The notes: a model not told the origin generated them from the letters alone. A stretch of DNA of 33,007 bases from Welwitschia mirabilis (GCA_051453625.1 JBOZIK010000001.1:181689814-181722820), one strand, 5' to 3'; counted from the stretch's first letter, positions 20,184 to 30,499 are shown. Made by a program: numbers and translations.

Positions 20184-20570
20184 GGGAGAGATGATGATGA
20201 GGGGTGGATATAAGCTCTTGGATTATAGAAATAGTTAGAATATTCATCATTTATCATTTGATAGAATGATTTGTATTTTCTTTCATTTGGTGAAGATGCT
20301 TATAATAACACCACCACTTGGCTTTGGAGTACTGTAGCTTCTACTAACTGCTAGCTATGCCATGTATCTCCACATTCATCCTAACTAGTCCTACCAAATG
20401 TCACCTACAAATCCTTATCATTACTACCATGTATAGATAAGAATCTAATTAATTTTTGATATGGAATTTGATTAAGCCTGTAGCTACATTCTATCTAATT
20501 TTCCACAACATGCTAGAAACATGAGTTTGGAGGAGCTTTGAGCACATAGGTCAGTAACACTAGTAGTACT

Positions 20571-21195
20571 AGATGATGGCATTGTCATTTTAACTTTGAT
20601 GATCATGAGTTTATGTCATGTTATTAAATTAAACTTAAAAAACCTAAAAATGTTATATAAAAATAGTTAAGTATAAATTTAATAGAAAAACTAATAGAAG
20701 ACATGTTTTTATGGTGAAATAGATTATATTAATGTCTTCTGTTAAGGTTAATTGATTATTTAACTTAATTATAAAGTTAATTTTTATATGTTAATACATC
20801 GTCTAACTAATATTTTGCTAGTGCCTTAGCAAAAAATCATAATAAAATGGTTAAACACAAAAAAATTGTTTGAAGTCAAATGTGCTAAAGCATGAAAAAG
20901 ATATAGCATTGAAAATTTGTAATTAATTTTTAGTGATTAAGGCATTAAAATGAAAAGTTTTATCATTAAAATCAGATACCATAATTCCTAGTCAAAACTA
21001 AACTTTATCCTTAAAGTCTATGGGGAAAAAGTTTAAGTTATTTAAAAACATGAGTACAGATAGATCGTGAAGAGTTCTTTTATTGAAAACAATGCAAATG
21101 AAGATAAGAAAAAGAAAGCAGCCTATTTACAGTTGAACATATGTTAAGTGAAAAATCTATGTATAAAAATAGTTAATGCCTATTCCGATATAAAT
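20571..21195. other. no gene; possible copia LTR fragment, plus orientation
   Basis: Around 20580-20630 the words cattttaactttgatgatcatgag resemble the 'TTTTGATGATG' start of SIRE-type LTRs. At 20865-20925 a stretch gaagtcaaatgtgctaaagc looks like LTR body sequence. No polypurine tract, TG start or end could be fixed. No open frame. Confidence 0.3.
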
Positions 21196-21199
21196 TTGT

Positions 21200-22260
21200 G
21201 CAATCTTTAAGTCCTTATAAAAACTTGTAAATCACAAATTCTTGTAGAAAAACACACACTAGTATAGATGAGAGTTAACCCAAATGTTGTAATTCATTGA
21301 AGACACTAGGTTAGAAGATAGAGAATTAATTTCAATAAAGTATTTTTAGTCTTTTTCCTTTTAGTAAATGAAAATAAGACACAATGTAAATTTAATGCAA
21401 GATGAATGATGATAACATGCAAATGTAATAAGTAATGAATCTATTTGACCGTCAATCTTCCTCTTACTAAGATCAGTCCTTATAACTTAGATCAATTAAG
21501 GAAACCATTACTTAACCTTAATCAACATAATCTATAAGATACATCAAATATAATATGTAATTATGGAAATGCAATATGAAATTAATGCAAATCTAAACTA
21601 GAAATATAAGCCTTAACAAAGGTTCCTTCATGATCTAGGTCAACTATGAAGCTATAATAGAATCATAATCAACATAAACCATGAGGGAGGTTCATACAAT
21701 AGAAGTAAAATAGTTCTTATATTAATAATGAGTTAACATCCACTTACAAACAAAGTAGTAGCATTTCAATGGAGGATACTCAGCACAAAACCAAGGAAGA
21801 CTTCTCTCTATAGCTATGGATGGATCTCCTACCCTTCAATCTCTCATCATAAGATATTTTAGTATAAAATATGAATTAGAAGTAAGGACAAGGAAGGTAT
21901 TTATAGTTTAAACTAAATATTCTAGAAACAAAACCCTAGAAGTTAGAGAAGAAACCCCAGTAGTCCAGATGGGATGCTTGACTCCATTACAAAGATAATT
22001 AGATTTATTCATATAAAATAGTTATGATCCTTTCTATCATCTGGGTGACACTGGAGATACTCCATAATAAGAGATGAGTCATTAGCTTTTAGCCTTGTAG
22101 TCAGCCCCATAGTCTAGAGTCCATGTTAACAGCACTGTCCTCTTAACTATATTCTAGATGACATAATGTAACGATAGGATTCTTAATCCTTATAGCTAAG
22201 AGAAATCATTCTTTTGAATCATTGATCTTGTCCTAAAAGTTCTGAGTATCAAAATATTTT
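21200..22260 (-). repeat. Ty3-gypsy LTR-like block, minus orientation
   Basis: Reverse complement of this interval matches 11560-12550. The shared landmarks, read on the minus strand, are agatccatcc with a nearby tatagagaga, cttccttggttttg, atgctactactttgt, ggatgtta, ttgattatgattctatta, attgaaattaattctct and ctatactagtgtgtg. It lies downstream of the minus-strand Ty3 pol remnant at 23030-24720, where a 3' LTR is expected. It is better preserved than the plus copy (longer G/C-containing words, e.g. 22090-22130). Ends are approximate. Confidence 0.7.
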
Positions 22261-23029
22261 TGAAATATCTCCAAATATTCCAATAATTGCATGTGAAAAT
22301 ATTCTATTATAGTAATAATAAAATAATATGACTCTGATGATGAAGGATTAATTAGTCCTTTAAGATCTAAATCCCATTTTCTAAATACTTACGTTGATTT
22401 AACTAGGAACAACTCATTCAATGTTGATGTAAAATTGATGCAAATAATTAGTGATAATGTGAAAACTTTTAATAAGATTAAAATAATCCTCATTAATTAT
22501 TTTCCATTTTTTTCCCTTGGTGTGTTTTATATAAATTATAAGGGGCTTATTTAAGGATATAGCACACTTCACATGATTTTAAAAATCATAATAACAAATC
22601 ATTAAATGATCTCTTGAATAGTTTGTTATGGATGAGAGAAAAACTTATGGATTTCTATTAAAAGTTGCTTTCTTGAGTATTTGTAAATTATCAAGTAATT
22701 TCTAATCCGTTAGATATTGTTTCATTATACCATACCATCCATTTAATTGGATTACATTTTTAATGATTTTTAGACCTTCATGTTGTTAAATATTCATAAT
22801 GCTTTTGGTTTGTTAATATTCAAAGTAACTTTCATTAACTTCGATTTTTTTAACAATGTTTTTTATGTTGAAATCATCAAATGGTTGTTAATGTTAGTAA
22901 TATAATCTATATTTTTATTACTTATTCTTAACATTAATTTAGTTCATATGTTTTTAGTTGTAATAATTTCTTCTTACTTCTTCTAAATATTATTAGAGAA
23001 TTTTTGGTGTACAATCATATATTCATGTT
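22261..23029 (-). other. no clear gene; place of the missing integrase of the minus-strand Ty3 element
   Basis: Less than 800 bases separate the second RNase H-like domain from the LTR-like block, while a Ty3 integrase needs well over 1 kb. Minus-strand fragments such as NVIQLNGWYGI and DNLQILKKATFNRN can be read but no zinc finger or DDE box was found. Most or all of integrase seems to be deleted. Confidence 0.45.
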
Positions 23030-24720
23030 ATTTTGTTGATTGTTAGTTTTTGACCTCCACTAATCTCTAAGTTGTAAAGTCTAGATTCAATGGCGATGTT
23101 AGGATCACTTAATAAAGATTCATATTCTACCATGTTATTGGTGCATGAAAACTTGAATTTTAATGTCACTGATACACAGTATTATTTGTTAAAAAAGAAG
23201 ATAACTCCAATGGATCCATCATGTTGATTTTTGGCTTCATCAAAATACATATATACATTTTGTTATTTATTTTCTTCTAAAATGTAGATCTCTTTATTTG
23301 AAAACCCTTTTTCTATTAATTTTTGCTAGTTATTATGGCTTTCTTATGGAAGCTCTACAATTTGGTCAACTATGAATTTCCCTTTGATGGATTTTTGTGA
23401 TTGGAACTCAAGGTCAAACTCTATTAGCAAGGGTGATGATTTATTTAGCATTGTGATTCTTATGAATAATTCTAGTAAACTCTTTAATATATTTTTATCA
23501 CTAATTATGATGTTCTTATTTTTAAACATGTAATGTCTAAGTTTTTAAGAAATGAAGACTAAACTTAGACATGTCTTTTAGGATTAGAATAATTCTTTTT
23601 ATATTGATATAAGGTCTAATTTATGTAATATATGGGTTTATTCTTGTAATCTTGATCTCTTTAAAAAAACAATTACAATCATCAAATACATGGTATAAGC
23701 TAGATAAAGATAGAATTGTTAATTTAATTGAGAAGGGCTTAGTATAACTAGTGAAGTCAAGTATTTTTTAATATTATTTAAGATTTATTAACATTTTTAA
23801 TCCCATTAAAATTCATAATTTTTATTTAAAAAATGCATGAATGATTTAAATTTTTTAAATAATGTTAAAATTAATTTTCTTATTAAATAAGATATTCTTG
23901 TAAACCTCTTAGTTCTTTTATATTTCTAAGAAGTTCCATTTTAGTGATTACTTTAAACATTTTAGTGTCAATTTGAATTCCTTATTTGAGATTATAAAGC
24001 CTACCAACTTTATATATTGCATTCCAAAGATATGTTTTTTTGGATTTAGAATAAATTATCTAGTTGAACAATCTTAAATATTTCTTGGAGCTCTTTTAAA
24101 TTTTAGCAAGTTTGACTTGATTTAATAACTATATCATCAACATAATTTTCAACTGTTTTATGCATCAAATTACAGAAAATGTATTTCATCGCCTTTAATA
24201 GGTGATCCTAGTATTTTTAAGTCTAAAGGACACATGACCTAGTAGAATAGATCCCCTAGCTTGATAAGTTTCATGTGATGTTGGTCATCTAGGTTAATGA
24301 AAGTATGATTATAACTAGAATATCCATCTATAAAGGACAAATATCACTACCCTAAAAGATTATCAACTAAAATACCAATTTTGGGCAATGAATAATTATC
24401 TTTTAATATGACTTTATTTAAATATTAAACATTAATTCATATCCTTAGACTACCATTATTCTTTTTTTAACAATGACCATTTTAGATACCCACTCTGAAT
24501 AATTAGCTAAATGTATAAATCCTATCATTAACAATCATTGAATATTATCTTTTGTAGCTAATGTAATTATTAAATTTAGTTTTCTCATCCTTTGTTTAAC
24601 TAATATGGAATTTGGTTTTAAGATAACGTTGTGCATAACTATACTTATCTCAGTATGTCCTTGTAGTGCCATTCAAAAATATCCTTATTATGGGTTAATA
24701 CATTTTCTAACTTAGGAATT
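23030..24720 (-). pseudogene. Ty3-gypsy pol remnant: RT, RNase H and second RNase H-like domain
   Basis: Read on the minus strand from 24720 down. SIVMHNVILKPNSILVKQRMRKL (about 24650-24580) is the pre-RT segment. GFIHLANYSEWVSKMVIVKK (about 24525-24465) is the 'GFI-x-x-x-x-YPxW-x-SNxVxVxKK' box. FSFIDGYSSYN (about 24345-24312) is the first catalytic strand with Asp. ENYVDDIVIKS (24150-24118) is the intact YVDD box. FDLEFQSQKSIKGKFIVDQIVELP (about 23415-23344) ends the first RNase H. YMYFDEAKNQHDGSIGVIFF (about 23252-23193), then SCTNNMVEYESLL and LEISGGQKLTINKI (to 23030), matches an additional RNase H domain of the archaeal type known in the Tat lineage. Many stops and frame shifts. The dual RNase H reading is inference from motifs. 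Confidence 0.82.
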
Positions 24721-25480
24721 GATTTTGAGAGACTTATTTGGGTTTTTGTTATCCCTAAGAAAATCATATGTCTTAACTTCCTAATTTATTCCTAAATAAT
24801 ATGTTCACTTGGTAATTTTCAATTCCTTATATGTCTTATTATTATGAGAGTTCTTTACCAAGGTAGAAAATATTGATTCATGGTAAAATTGTCATTATGT
24901 AACTACAATTTAATTGTATTTAAAATGGCATATCCAAACTTCATTATGAAACTTAAATTTTAATGGTTCCATAAAGAAATCATTCATTTTGTGCATATCC
25001 TATGATAATGAAAAGAAATTTTATCATTAAATATAACATTATGGTTATAAAAGACCCAGCCTTTTCATTTTTCCCCCAAAGAAAGAAAATGAATATTTTT
25101 ATTTTGGTTTTAACTAAAGACACAATCTATTGAATTTTGGGGCTGATTTTTTACTCAAATGAACCTTCAAGAGGTAAGATTATGAGAAATGGAGGATTTT
25201 ATAGCAAAAGCATTAGCTGAAAAGAGAAGAAAGAATAGTAGCTTCTTGCAATTTTTTATTTCTCTCACTTTCATTACCCTTATGTTGGTCATTTATTTTT
25301 TTTAAGGGGTTACTTTGTTTCATCTTGGAGTGATCATTATGGATTTTTTTGTCATTTCATGAAAGAATGGATGAAGAAATTTCATTTTTCTTCATCTAAA
25401 GAGATAAGTTTATCATAAGGATTTGAAAGTTATTCTCTTCTTCTTCTTTTGTTTTTTTTAAATCTATGCCACAAATTTAC
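24721..25480. other. no clear gene; probable protease side of the minus-strand Ty3 element
   Basis: The minus strand near 24720-24660 still holds a fragment NKDIFEWHYKDIL, the segment that precedes the RT in Ty3 pol. Above 24760 I see no protease or gag motif on either strand. 25050-25200 has a few G/C-containing words (aagacccagcc, ttttggggctgatttt, ttcaagaggtaag) that stand out from their surroundings but form no frame. Confidence 0.4.
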
Positions 25481-25502
25481 AATTGTAGCATTAGAATCTA
25501 CT

Positions 25503-25982
25503 ATGAAAGCTAAGTTTAAATCTAAAGCTTTTGAGGACATGTAAATGAGATTTCAAGAAAACAAGGGCATAACTACCAAATTGAACATGGAGTTCACTGA
25601 TGAAATAAATAGTTAACTTTTATATTTTGAAGAAACATCCATAGAGCGTCAGATCAGTGCTATTAGTAAAAAGATTATTTCAACACATAATTCTAAATGT
25701 GTAGATCTAAAACACCCTTGAATACATTTTAATGACAAGGGAGAAATGAAAAAGTTAGTATCAGACTAGAACAATGAAACATCTACAAAGGATGGGGAAT
25801 TAAAGGAATCTACAATAAAGAGTTAAAAGATGTCTTATAGTAAGGACTTTAACAACTCAATTTTGGTAGAATTATTGGATTCTAAATTAAAATAGGAGGA
25901 GGCTCCTAAAAATATAAGTTTGATTAGCCTTCTCATACATCCTTAAGCTAGTCTTACAATTTCATTTCATCTTAGAAATGAT
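25503..25982 (+). pseudogene. unrecognised coding relic, one frame for about 160 codons
   Basis: Starting at an ATG at 25503 a single frame runs to a TGA at 25983 with seven internal stops and no frame shift needed. All seven (taa, taa, tga, tag, taa, tag, taa) can come from CAA, CAG or CGA by one C-to-T change, the decay pattern seen in copia A. The translation is hydrophilic and Lys/Glu/Ser-rich, with KAKFKSKAFEDM at the start, a helix-like charged segment NMEFTDEINS...ERQISAISKK, and a more hydrophobic end, ISLISLLIHP. I do not recognise the family. It could be a gag-like or extra ORF of another retroelement, or a host pseudogene. The neighbouring Ty3 remnant is on the other strand. Confidence 0.5.
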
Positions 25983-26260
25983 TGATACTTATTTAGAGAT
26001 AGATAAGAATTGTGGATTTGTATGAAATGGCAAAGAAGTAAAAATTTCTATTGATAGACTTCAAGAAATTTTCAAACTTAAAGATTATTATTTATAAATT
26101 AGAAGAAATTTCCACTTTAATTAAGAACATGGACTTTAAATATTTTGATTATAGGTCAAGTAATTCTTATGGTTATGGAGCCTTGACTAATGCTTTTTAC
26201 TTAAGAATTTCTAGAAATGACCATCAACACTCAATTAGTATGCTATTTTGAATATTTAAG
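25983..26260 (+). pseudogene. continuation of the unrecognised relic, frame-shifted
   Basis: After 25983 another frame gives IDTYLEIDKNCGFV, stop, NGKEVKISIDRLQEIFKLKDYYL (about 25981-26095). The next open piece, 26051-26251, gives MDFKYFDYRSSNSYGYGALTNAFYLRI. The first piece has the look of an 'F-x-I-NGxxVxI-x-x-x-x-L-x-x-IF' segment, reminiscent of plant transposon-like extra ORFs. I cannot confirm that this and 25503-25982 are one protein. Confidence 0.3.
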
Positions 26261-27140
26261 ATCTTTCATAACATTTTTAAGGTGGGTTTATCTTTTAAAT
26301 GATGGTCATGGCTACAAGGAAGGATTGATAGTACATTATTAACTTCTAGAAAGAATCATAGTTACATCTTCCCATATGAAGTTCATTTAAATGTACTATT
26401 TCTTATATTTGTTGTAAGAATGAAAGAATTAATAGAAGTATGCCAATAAATCCTAGTGACATCTCCTCTAGTAATGTTCAAACTAAAATAATTGATTTCT
26501 TTACTACTAAAGAAAAGAAAATTTTAAATCTTAAAAAGAAATAAAAATTATAATGCCTAACTAATGACACCATAAATTATTGCTCTAAATAAACATTATC
26601 TATGAAATTATGGTTTCATAAATTAGTAATTTAGGATGAAAACCTAAAATAAGATGAAGATGCTAATAATTTATAGTCTATATTTAAGAATTTAAATCAT
26701 GTCATTGAATCTACTTATAAACACACTGAGTTAAATTATTTTGATAAATTTTATTTCTCTTTTAATAGCTATTTCAAGCTTTTGATTATTATTTTTTTTA
26801 GTTGTTAGATGTACATCCCATTTGTTCACATTCAAAGTAATTTCCTTGGAAGATTTGAGAGGAATACTTCAATTATGATGAAAATTTTTTCTTCCTTTAT
26901 TTTTTTTTGAGTTTGAACATGAAAGTAAAATGGTTACTTGAAGCTTGGAATGTGAAGGTGATATTTAAAGAATAGAACTCATCCTTCCTTTTTGTGTCTA
27001 ATTCAGTAGATAAATTGAAGATGAAGTGATTATAATTAAAAATACACTTACTTAATATGATCTATGAAGGCAAGGATTTATACATTTTCTCTCTTTTAAA
27101 AATTTTACTAAGTGATTATTTCTTTTTCTACCACGAAAAA
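26261..27140. other. unassigned, weak coding traces
   Basis: Plus-strand fragments such as INRSMPINPSDISSSNVQTK (about 26430-26490), DFFTTKEKKILNLKKK and HVIESTYKHTELNYFDKFYF (about 26700-26755) look more protein-like than average for this window but are separated by stops. No motif known to me. The remainder is A/T-rich. Confidence 0.3.
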
Positions 27141-27152
27141 AGGCATTTATAG

Positions 27153-27353
27153 CTTAAGGGTGAGAGCTTAGAAAAACCTTTAGTTGAGGTTAGTTCAATA
27201 TTAAAAGATATTCATCATAAAAGTTTAATTTTAAAAGAAGAATGTCCAAATTATGAGGACATTTGTGATACCTTCAATGATAGCTTAAACTTCATAGAAT
27301 TGGATGAGATTGTTGAATCTAATCCCTCTCTTCAAAATAAGAATGAAATTTAC
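27153..27353 (+). pseudogene. unrecognised open stretch, 67 codons, no start codon
   Basis: Open from just after a TAG (27150-27152) to a TAA at 27354. The translation is acidic and protein-like: LKGESLEKPLVEVSSIL, HHKSLILKEECPNYEDICD, SLNFIELDEIVESNP. No ATG begins it, so it is a surviving piece of a longer frame. It is in the same direction as the relics at 25503-26260 and could be the C-terminal part of the same lost gene. Function not known. Confidence 0.35.
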
Positions 27354-27356
27354 TAA

Positions 27357-27880
27357 GTTAATATGAACAAAAGAAAGAAATGATTAATGGTTTAAAGTGC
27401 CTTATGCTAAAATTACAACTAAAATAAGAGTTAATTAATGATAATTCTACTAATGTGGCTTTCATTAAAGAAGTAAATTCATGTCTATCAATGTAAGTTA
27501 AAAAATACAAAAGAAGATGTATTGCATATTAGTATTTTATGGATATTTTCAATGTAAAGGTCTTAATGCCTACTTTGATTCCACTAGAAGGTATTAACAG
27601 CTTTATTTTGTGCTTAATAAATGATTGAATCTTTTTTAAAAAAAAAATTGATTTTGATCATTTACTAATGTTTACTACATTATTTTTTTATAGAATTAAA
27701 GGAAATTTGCATGGACATTACTAAAGGACATTTGAAAGATTAAGGATTCAAGATCTTTATACTTCTCTTCTTGTTCTTATCTATCGTGCTTTATTTTAAA
27801 CTTTGTCTATGGGCATGATATGGCAATCATTTGTGTCTTTTTCCTTTTAAACCATTTGATTTCTACTTGTATGTAAGACT
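27357..27880. other. no gene seen
   Basis: A/T-rich sequence with an A-run at 27639-27648. A few isolated codon-like words but nothing that can be placed in a family. Confidence 0.5.
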
Positions 27881-27883
27881 CTG

Positions 27884-27930
27884 TTTTCCCCCTCTCTTTC
27901 TCTCTCTCTCTCTCCCCCTCTCTTTCTCTT
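27884..27930. repeat. pyrimidine tract with (CT)n microsatellite
   Basis: 47 bases without a purine on the plus strand, including about ten CT units at 27898-27913 flanked by two ccccctctcttt words. A simple-sequence repeat likely to vary in length between individuals. Confidence 0.95.
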
Positions 27931-28323
27931 ATTTGAATCTTAAACATATAATTAGAATTTGATGGACTAGAAGTCATTAGAAGTATGGGCTTATAGTTGG
28001 TTTCTATGTTTTATTTTTATAAAGGATCATAATGTTTATTTTGATAAACAATAGGGTAGCAGGTAAAATACTTTTAGGAATTTATGCATGGTTTTAAATA
28101 GTGATTGGTCTTATTCATTGACACATGTAACTAGCTAATGTTTTGTCTTATTAAAGGAAAATAATATTTAATAATTTTTTCCCTTTTTTTAGAATTTTGT
28201 GTGTGATTTTAGGTAATGGCTCACTTTATTGGAGGTAAAAAGATCACATTTTCTTATTTATACATTTTTTTGGGGTATTATTGTAGCTATTCTATTGAAA
28301 AATTATCCCAAATGAGATCTAGT
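27931..28323. other. no gene seen
   Basis: A/T-rich, no open frame or repeat identified up to the SINE target duplication at 28324. Confidence 0.5.
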
Positions 28324-28529
28324 AACTCATGATTATGGATATCAATGATAGCTTACCAAAGTGGTAAGGTCACAGATACATGAACCTAAAGATCTAAAGT
28401 TCAAACCCCTACATTAGTGGGGAATATAAAAGAATGGAAAGTTTGAATAAGCTGAAGTGCCATTAGGAATTTGTGTGACAAAAAATTACCTAACTGTCAT
28501 TACCTTTAAAAAAAACTCATGATCATGGA
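28324..28529 (+). mobile_element. tRNA-derived SINE with target-site duplications
   Basis: A compact element of about 174 bases (28340-28513) flanked by 16-base direct repeats, aactcatgattatgga (28324-28339) and aactcatgatcatgga (28514-28529), with one mismatch. Near its 5' end is an A-box-like word agcttaccaaagtgg (28350-28364), and 33 bases on a B-box-like word agttcaaaccc (28398-28408), the layout of a tRNA-type RNA polymerase III promoter. The 3' end is an A-run. All four hallmarks of a plant SINE are present. It carries no protein and would depend on a LINE for movement. The family name is not known to me. Confidence 0.88.
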
Positions 28530-29439
28530 CTCTTCATATTCTAATCTAATGTAAATCTTGATCAATAACATTGATTTGCAATAATGAGATCAAGGATTAT
28601 TTGTAATCATCTTTTATTAATTTATTTTTATTAATGTTTTCATTTATTTAGCTAATGTTGCAATAGTTACACTTGTTTCTAATTGAAATTCTTCTTTATA
28701 ATTATTGTCAAACTTTATTTTTTGATATGCTAAGGAAAATTATAATCCTTAAGTCATAAATTCAAGGCCTATCTAATAACAAATTACATGATGTGGATGA
28801 CTCGACAACATAAAATTCAAAGTTACATGTAGTTCTTCCTATATTTATTTTTAGATTAATGTTTCCATGGAAGTATTTTTTTTTTTTTTGTCATTAAGTC
28901 TAAATATTGAAATGGTATTACTAGTATTTATTTGATTTTATCTTTTCATTGATTGGATAAAATCTAAAGTGATAACATTCAATTTAGCTCTTAGTCAATG
29001 AATGGTCTTTTGATTTTATATTGGTTAACATTAACTAAGATGTGACATGGATCTCTTAATATCAATTTTTCTAGGTAAAAGATAACTTACCTTCTTGAAA
29101 ATTGATATAATGCTATTATTTTAGATGGATTTAGGCATTTTCATGATCATTTTGACCTTCTTCTTTTGACTTTGTTTAAGATATATTCTTAAATGCTCTT
29201 CTATAAGAATCAGAGTTAAAAAATTAGATTAAATGGGTTTTTTTCATTTTTAATAGGATCTACATTATTTGTTTTTATTGCTAATTTTTAAAGTCTCTTT
29301 TTGTTTTCCTCAATGACATGTACTACAACTTCATCTTTTCTTTGTTTATTATGAGAATTGTAAATGATTTATCTGTAATGCTAGCATTTTGAGGACTTTT
29401 TGAGGAGGATGGATCTATTAGATTATGTATTGATAATTA
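28530..29439. other. no gene seen
   Basis: A/T-rich stretch with a 13-T run at about 28879-28891. Minus-strand translation near 29340-29260 gives short charged words (KQRKDEVVVHVIEENKKR) that hint at a decayed Ty3 gag/protease segment but are not enough for a call. Confidence 0.4.
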
Positions 29440-30129
29440 ATGTTAAACTAATGTTTTCTACGAAGAAAAATTTGTGTATCTTATGCAAAAAATATTGATT
29501 CCTTGCAAGTTAGAAGTTGAAGTAAGTAATATTACATTTTGATCACTAAAACCTGTCAAGTTTATTTATCTTCTTAAGGGTCGACCAGAATTTCAAGGGA
29601 TTGACTGCACCTGGAGTAAACTCTCAGAATCGTACTAAATTTAGAAGGGTTAACTAAACTTCTGAGGGATTAATTAGACCTGTAAACCTAAGAACTAGTA
29701 CTCTTGAATAGATTATTAAGAGATTGACTGGACCTATGAGGGTCAACCAGACCTGAGCACTATGCACCTGATATCCTTGAGTCGATTGTCAAGGGGTTGA
29801 CTAGAAACCTAAGTTGTCAACTGAACTTGATGTAGAAAACTAGAATGGATTTTTATCAGGATGAGCGAGTGATCAAATAGTTATGCCAGTGACTAGATGA
29901 GTAGTCAACTGAATCCTAAGGGATCAACCAAACATGGAGCTATAAGAAACTAGAGTAATCAAATGGTCTACTTGGGTAACATCTTTAAGTTATGACACTA
30001 GGAAGGCTCAACCAAATGATTGAGAAGTTAATCAATCTGAATGAAAACAATATTTTATATCCATTATGTAGCCATTTTCTAGTTGTTGAAAGTGTGATTT
30101 TAACTGTACTTATCCTAAAAGCCTTCTAT

Positions 30130-30138
30130 TATAAAAAG
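30130..30138 (+). promoter_or_regulatory. probable TATA box of the copia C LTR
   Basis: tataaaaag preceded by gccttctat. It sits after the GTCGAC-word region and before the triple repeat, the same order as the TATA-like word in the copia A LTR. Confidence 0.4.
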
Positions 30139-30396
30139 ATAAAAGAGAAATCCCTAAAAGGACTTTTTGATCTTTAACTGAATGATTAAAACTTATGGCT
30201 TATTATTGTACTAGCTTGAAATTACATTTTTGACTAAGGATGAGCCAAAATCTATAGTATCTTTGCGTACAAGATCAAATCTTGTACTTCATTATTATAG
30301 TTTGTATCATTTACAGAAGAAGAGCTCCATTACAATCATTTCTTTAAAGAATGAGTGCTATCAGTGGACCAAGATATTTTACCACCACTACAACAC

Positions 30397-30499
30397 CATT
30401 TAAAAAGATCAAGACTTAGCTTGCAAAATTCATTTGAAAAGTTTAAGACTTAGCCTACAAAAGTCCATTTAAAAGGTTAAGACTTAGCCTTTAAAAATC
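30397..30499. repeat. three tandem imperfect copies of a 34-35 bp unit
   Basis: Units 30397-30430, 30431-30465 and 30466-30499 each start catttraaaa and share the core aagacttagc (at 30411, 30444 and 30479). They differ at several positions, so the array is older than the perfect duplication at 19677. It lies in the R/U5 part of the copia C LTR. Confidence 0.9.

Larger units (their letters stand above)
19441..20570 (-). repeat. probable minus-strand LTR with TATA box
   Basis: On the minus strand the sequence from 20570 down reads as a promoter-bearing LTR: a U3-like stretch, then ctctccctataaaagagcc (20190-20172), then a downstream region with gaataaattctagcac (about 20132). A TATA word inside a C-rich context is unusual for this A/T-rich window and is the main support. 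Ends, TSD and partner LTR were not found, so it could also be a host promoter relic. It contains the 34-base tandem duplication at 19677-19744. Confidence 0.4.

Noticed and set aside
25165-25180. Possible exon-intron border (caagaggtaag)
   Set aside because: A good 5' splice-site match by itself, but no open exon before it and no acceptor with coding sequence after it.
25980-26460. Idea of an endogenous pararetrovirus movement or coat protein
   Set aside because: A few residues (for example SSNSYGYGALTNAF) loosely recalled such proteins, but no zinc finger, RT or conserved movement-protein box was found nearby.
27153-27353. Idea that this is a small host gene
   Set aside because: No start codon, bounded by stops, no promoter or neighbour evidence. 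Kept only as an unrecognised relic.
28340-28420. Possible tRNA gene
   Set aside because: A- and B-box-like words are present, but there is no acceptor stem pairing or complete cloverleaf, and target duplications and an A-run show it is a SINE head.
29992-30177. 61-codon plus-strand open frame
   Set aside because: Within the copia C LTR and across its TATA word. Considered chance.
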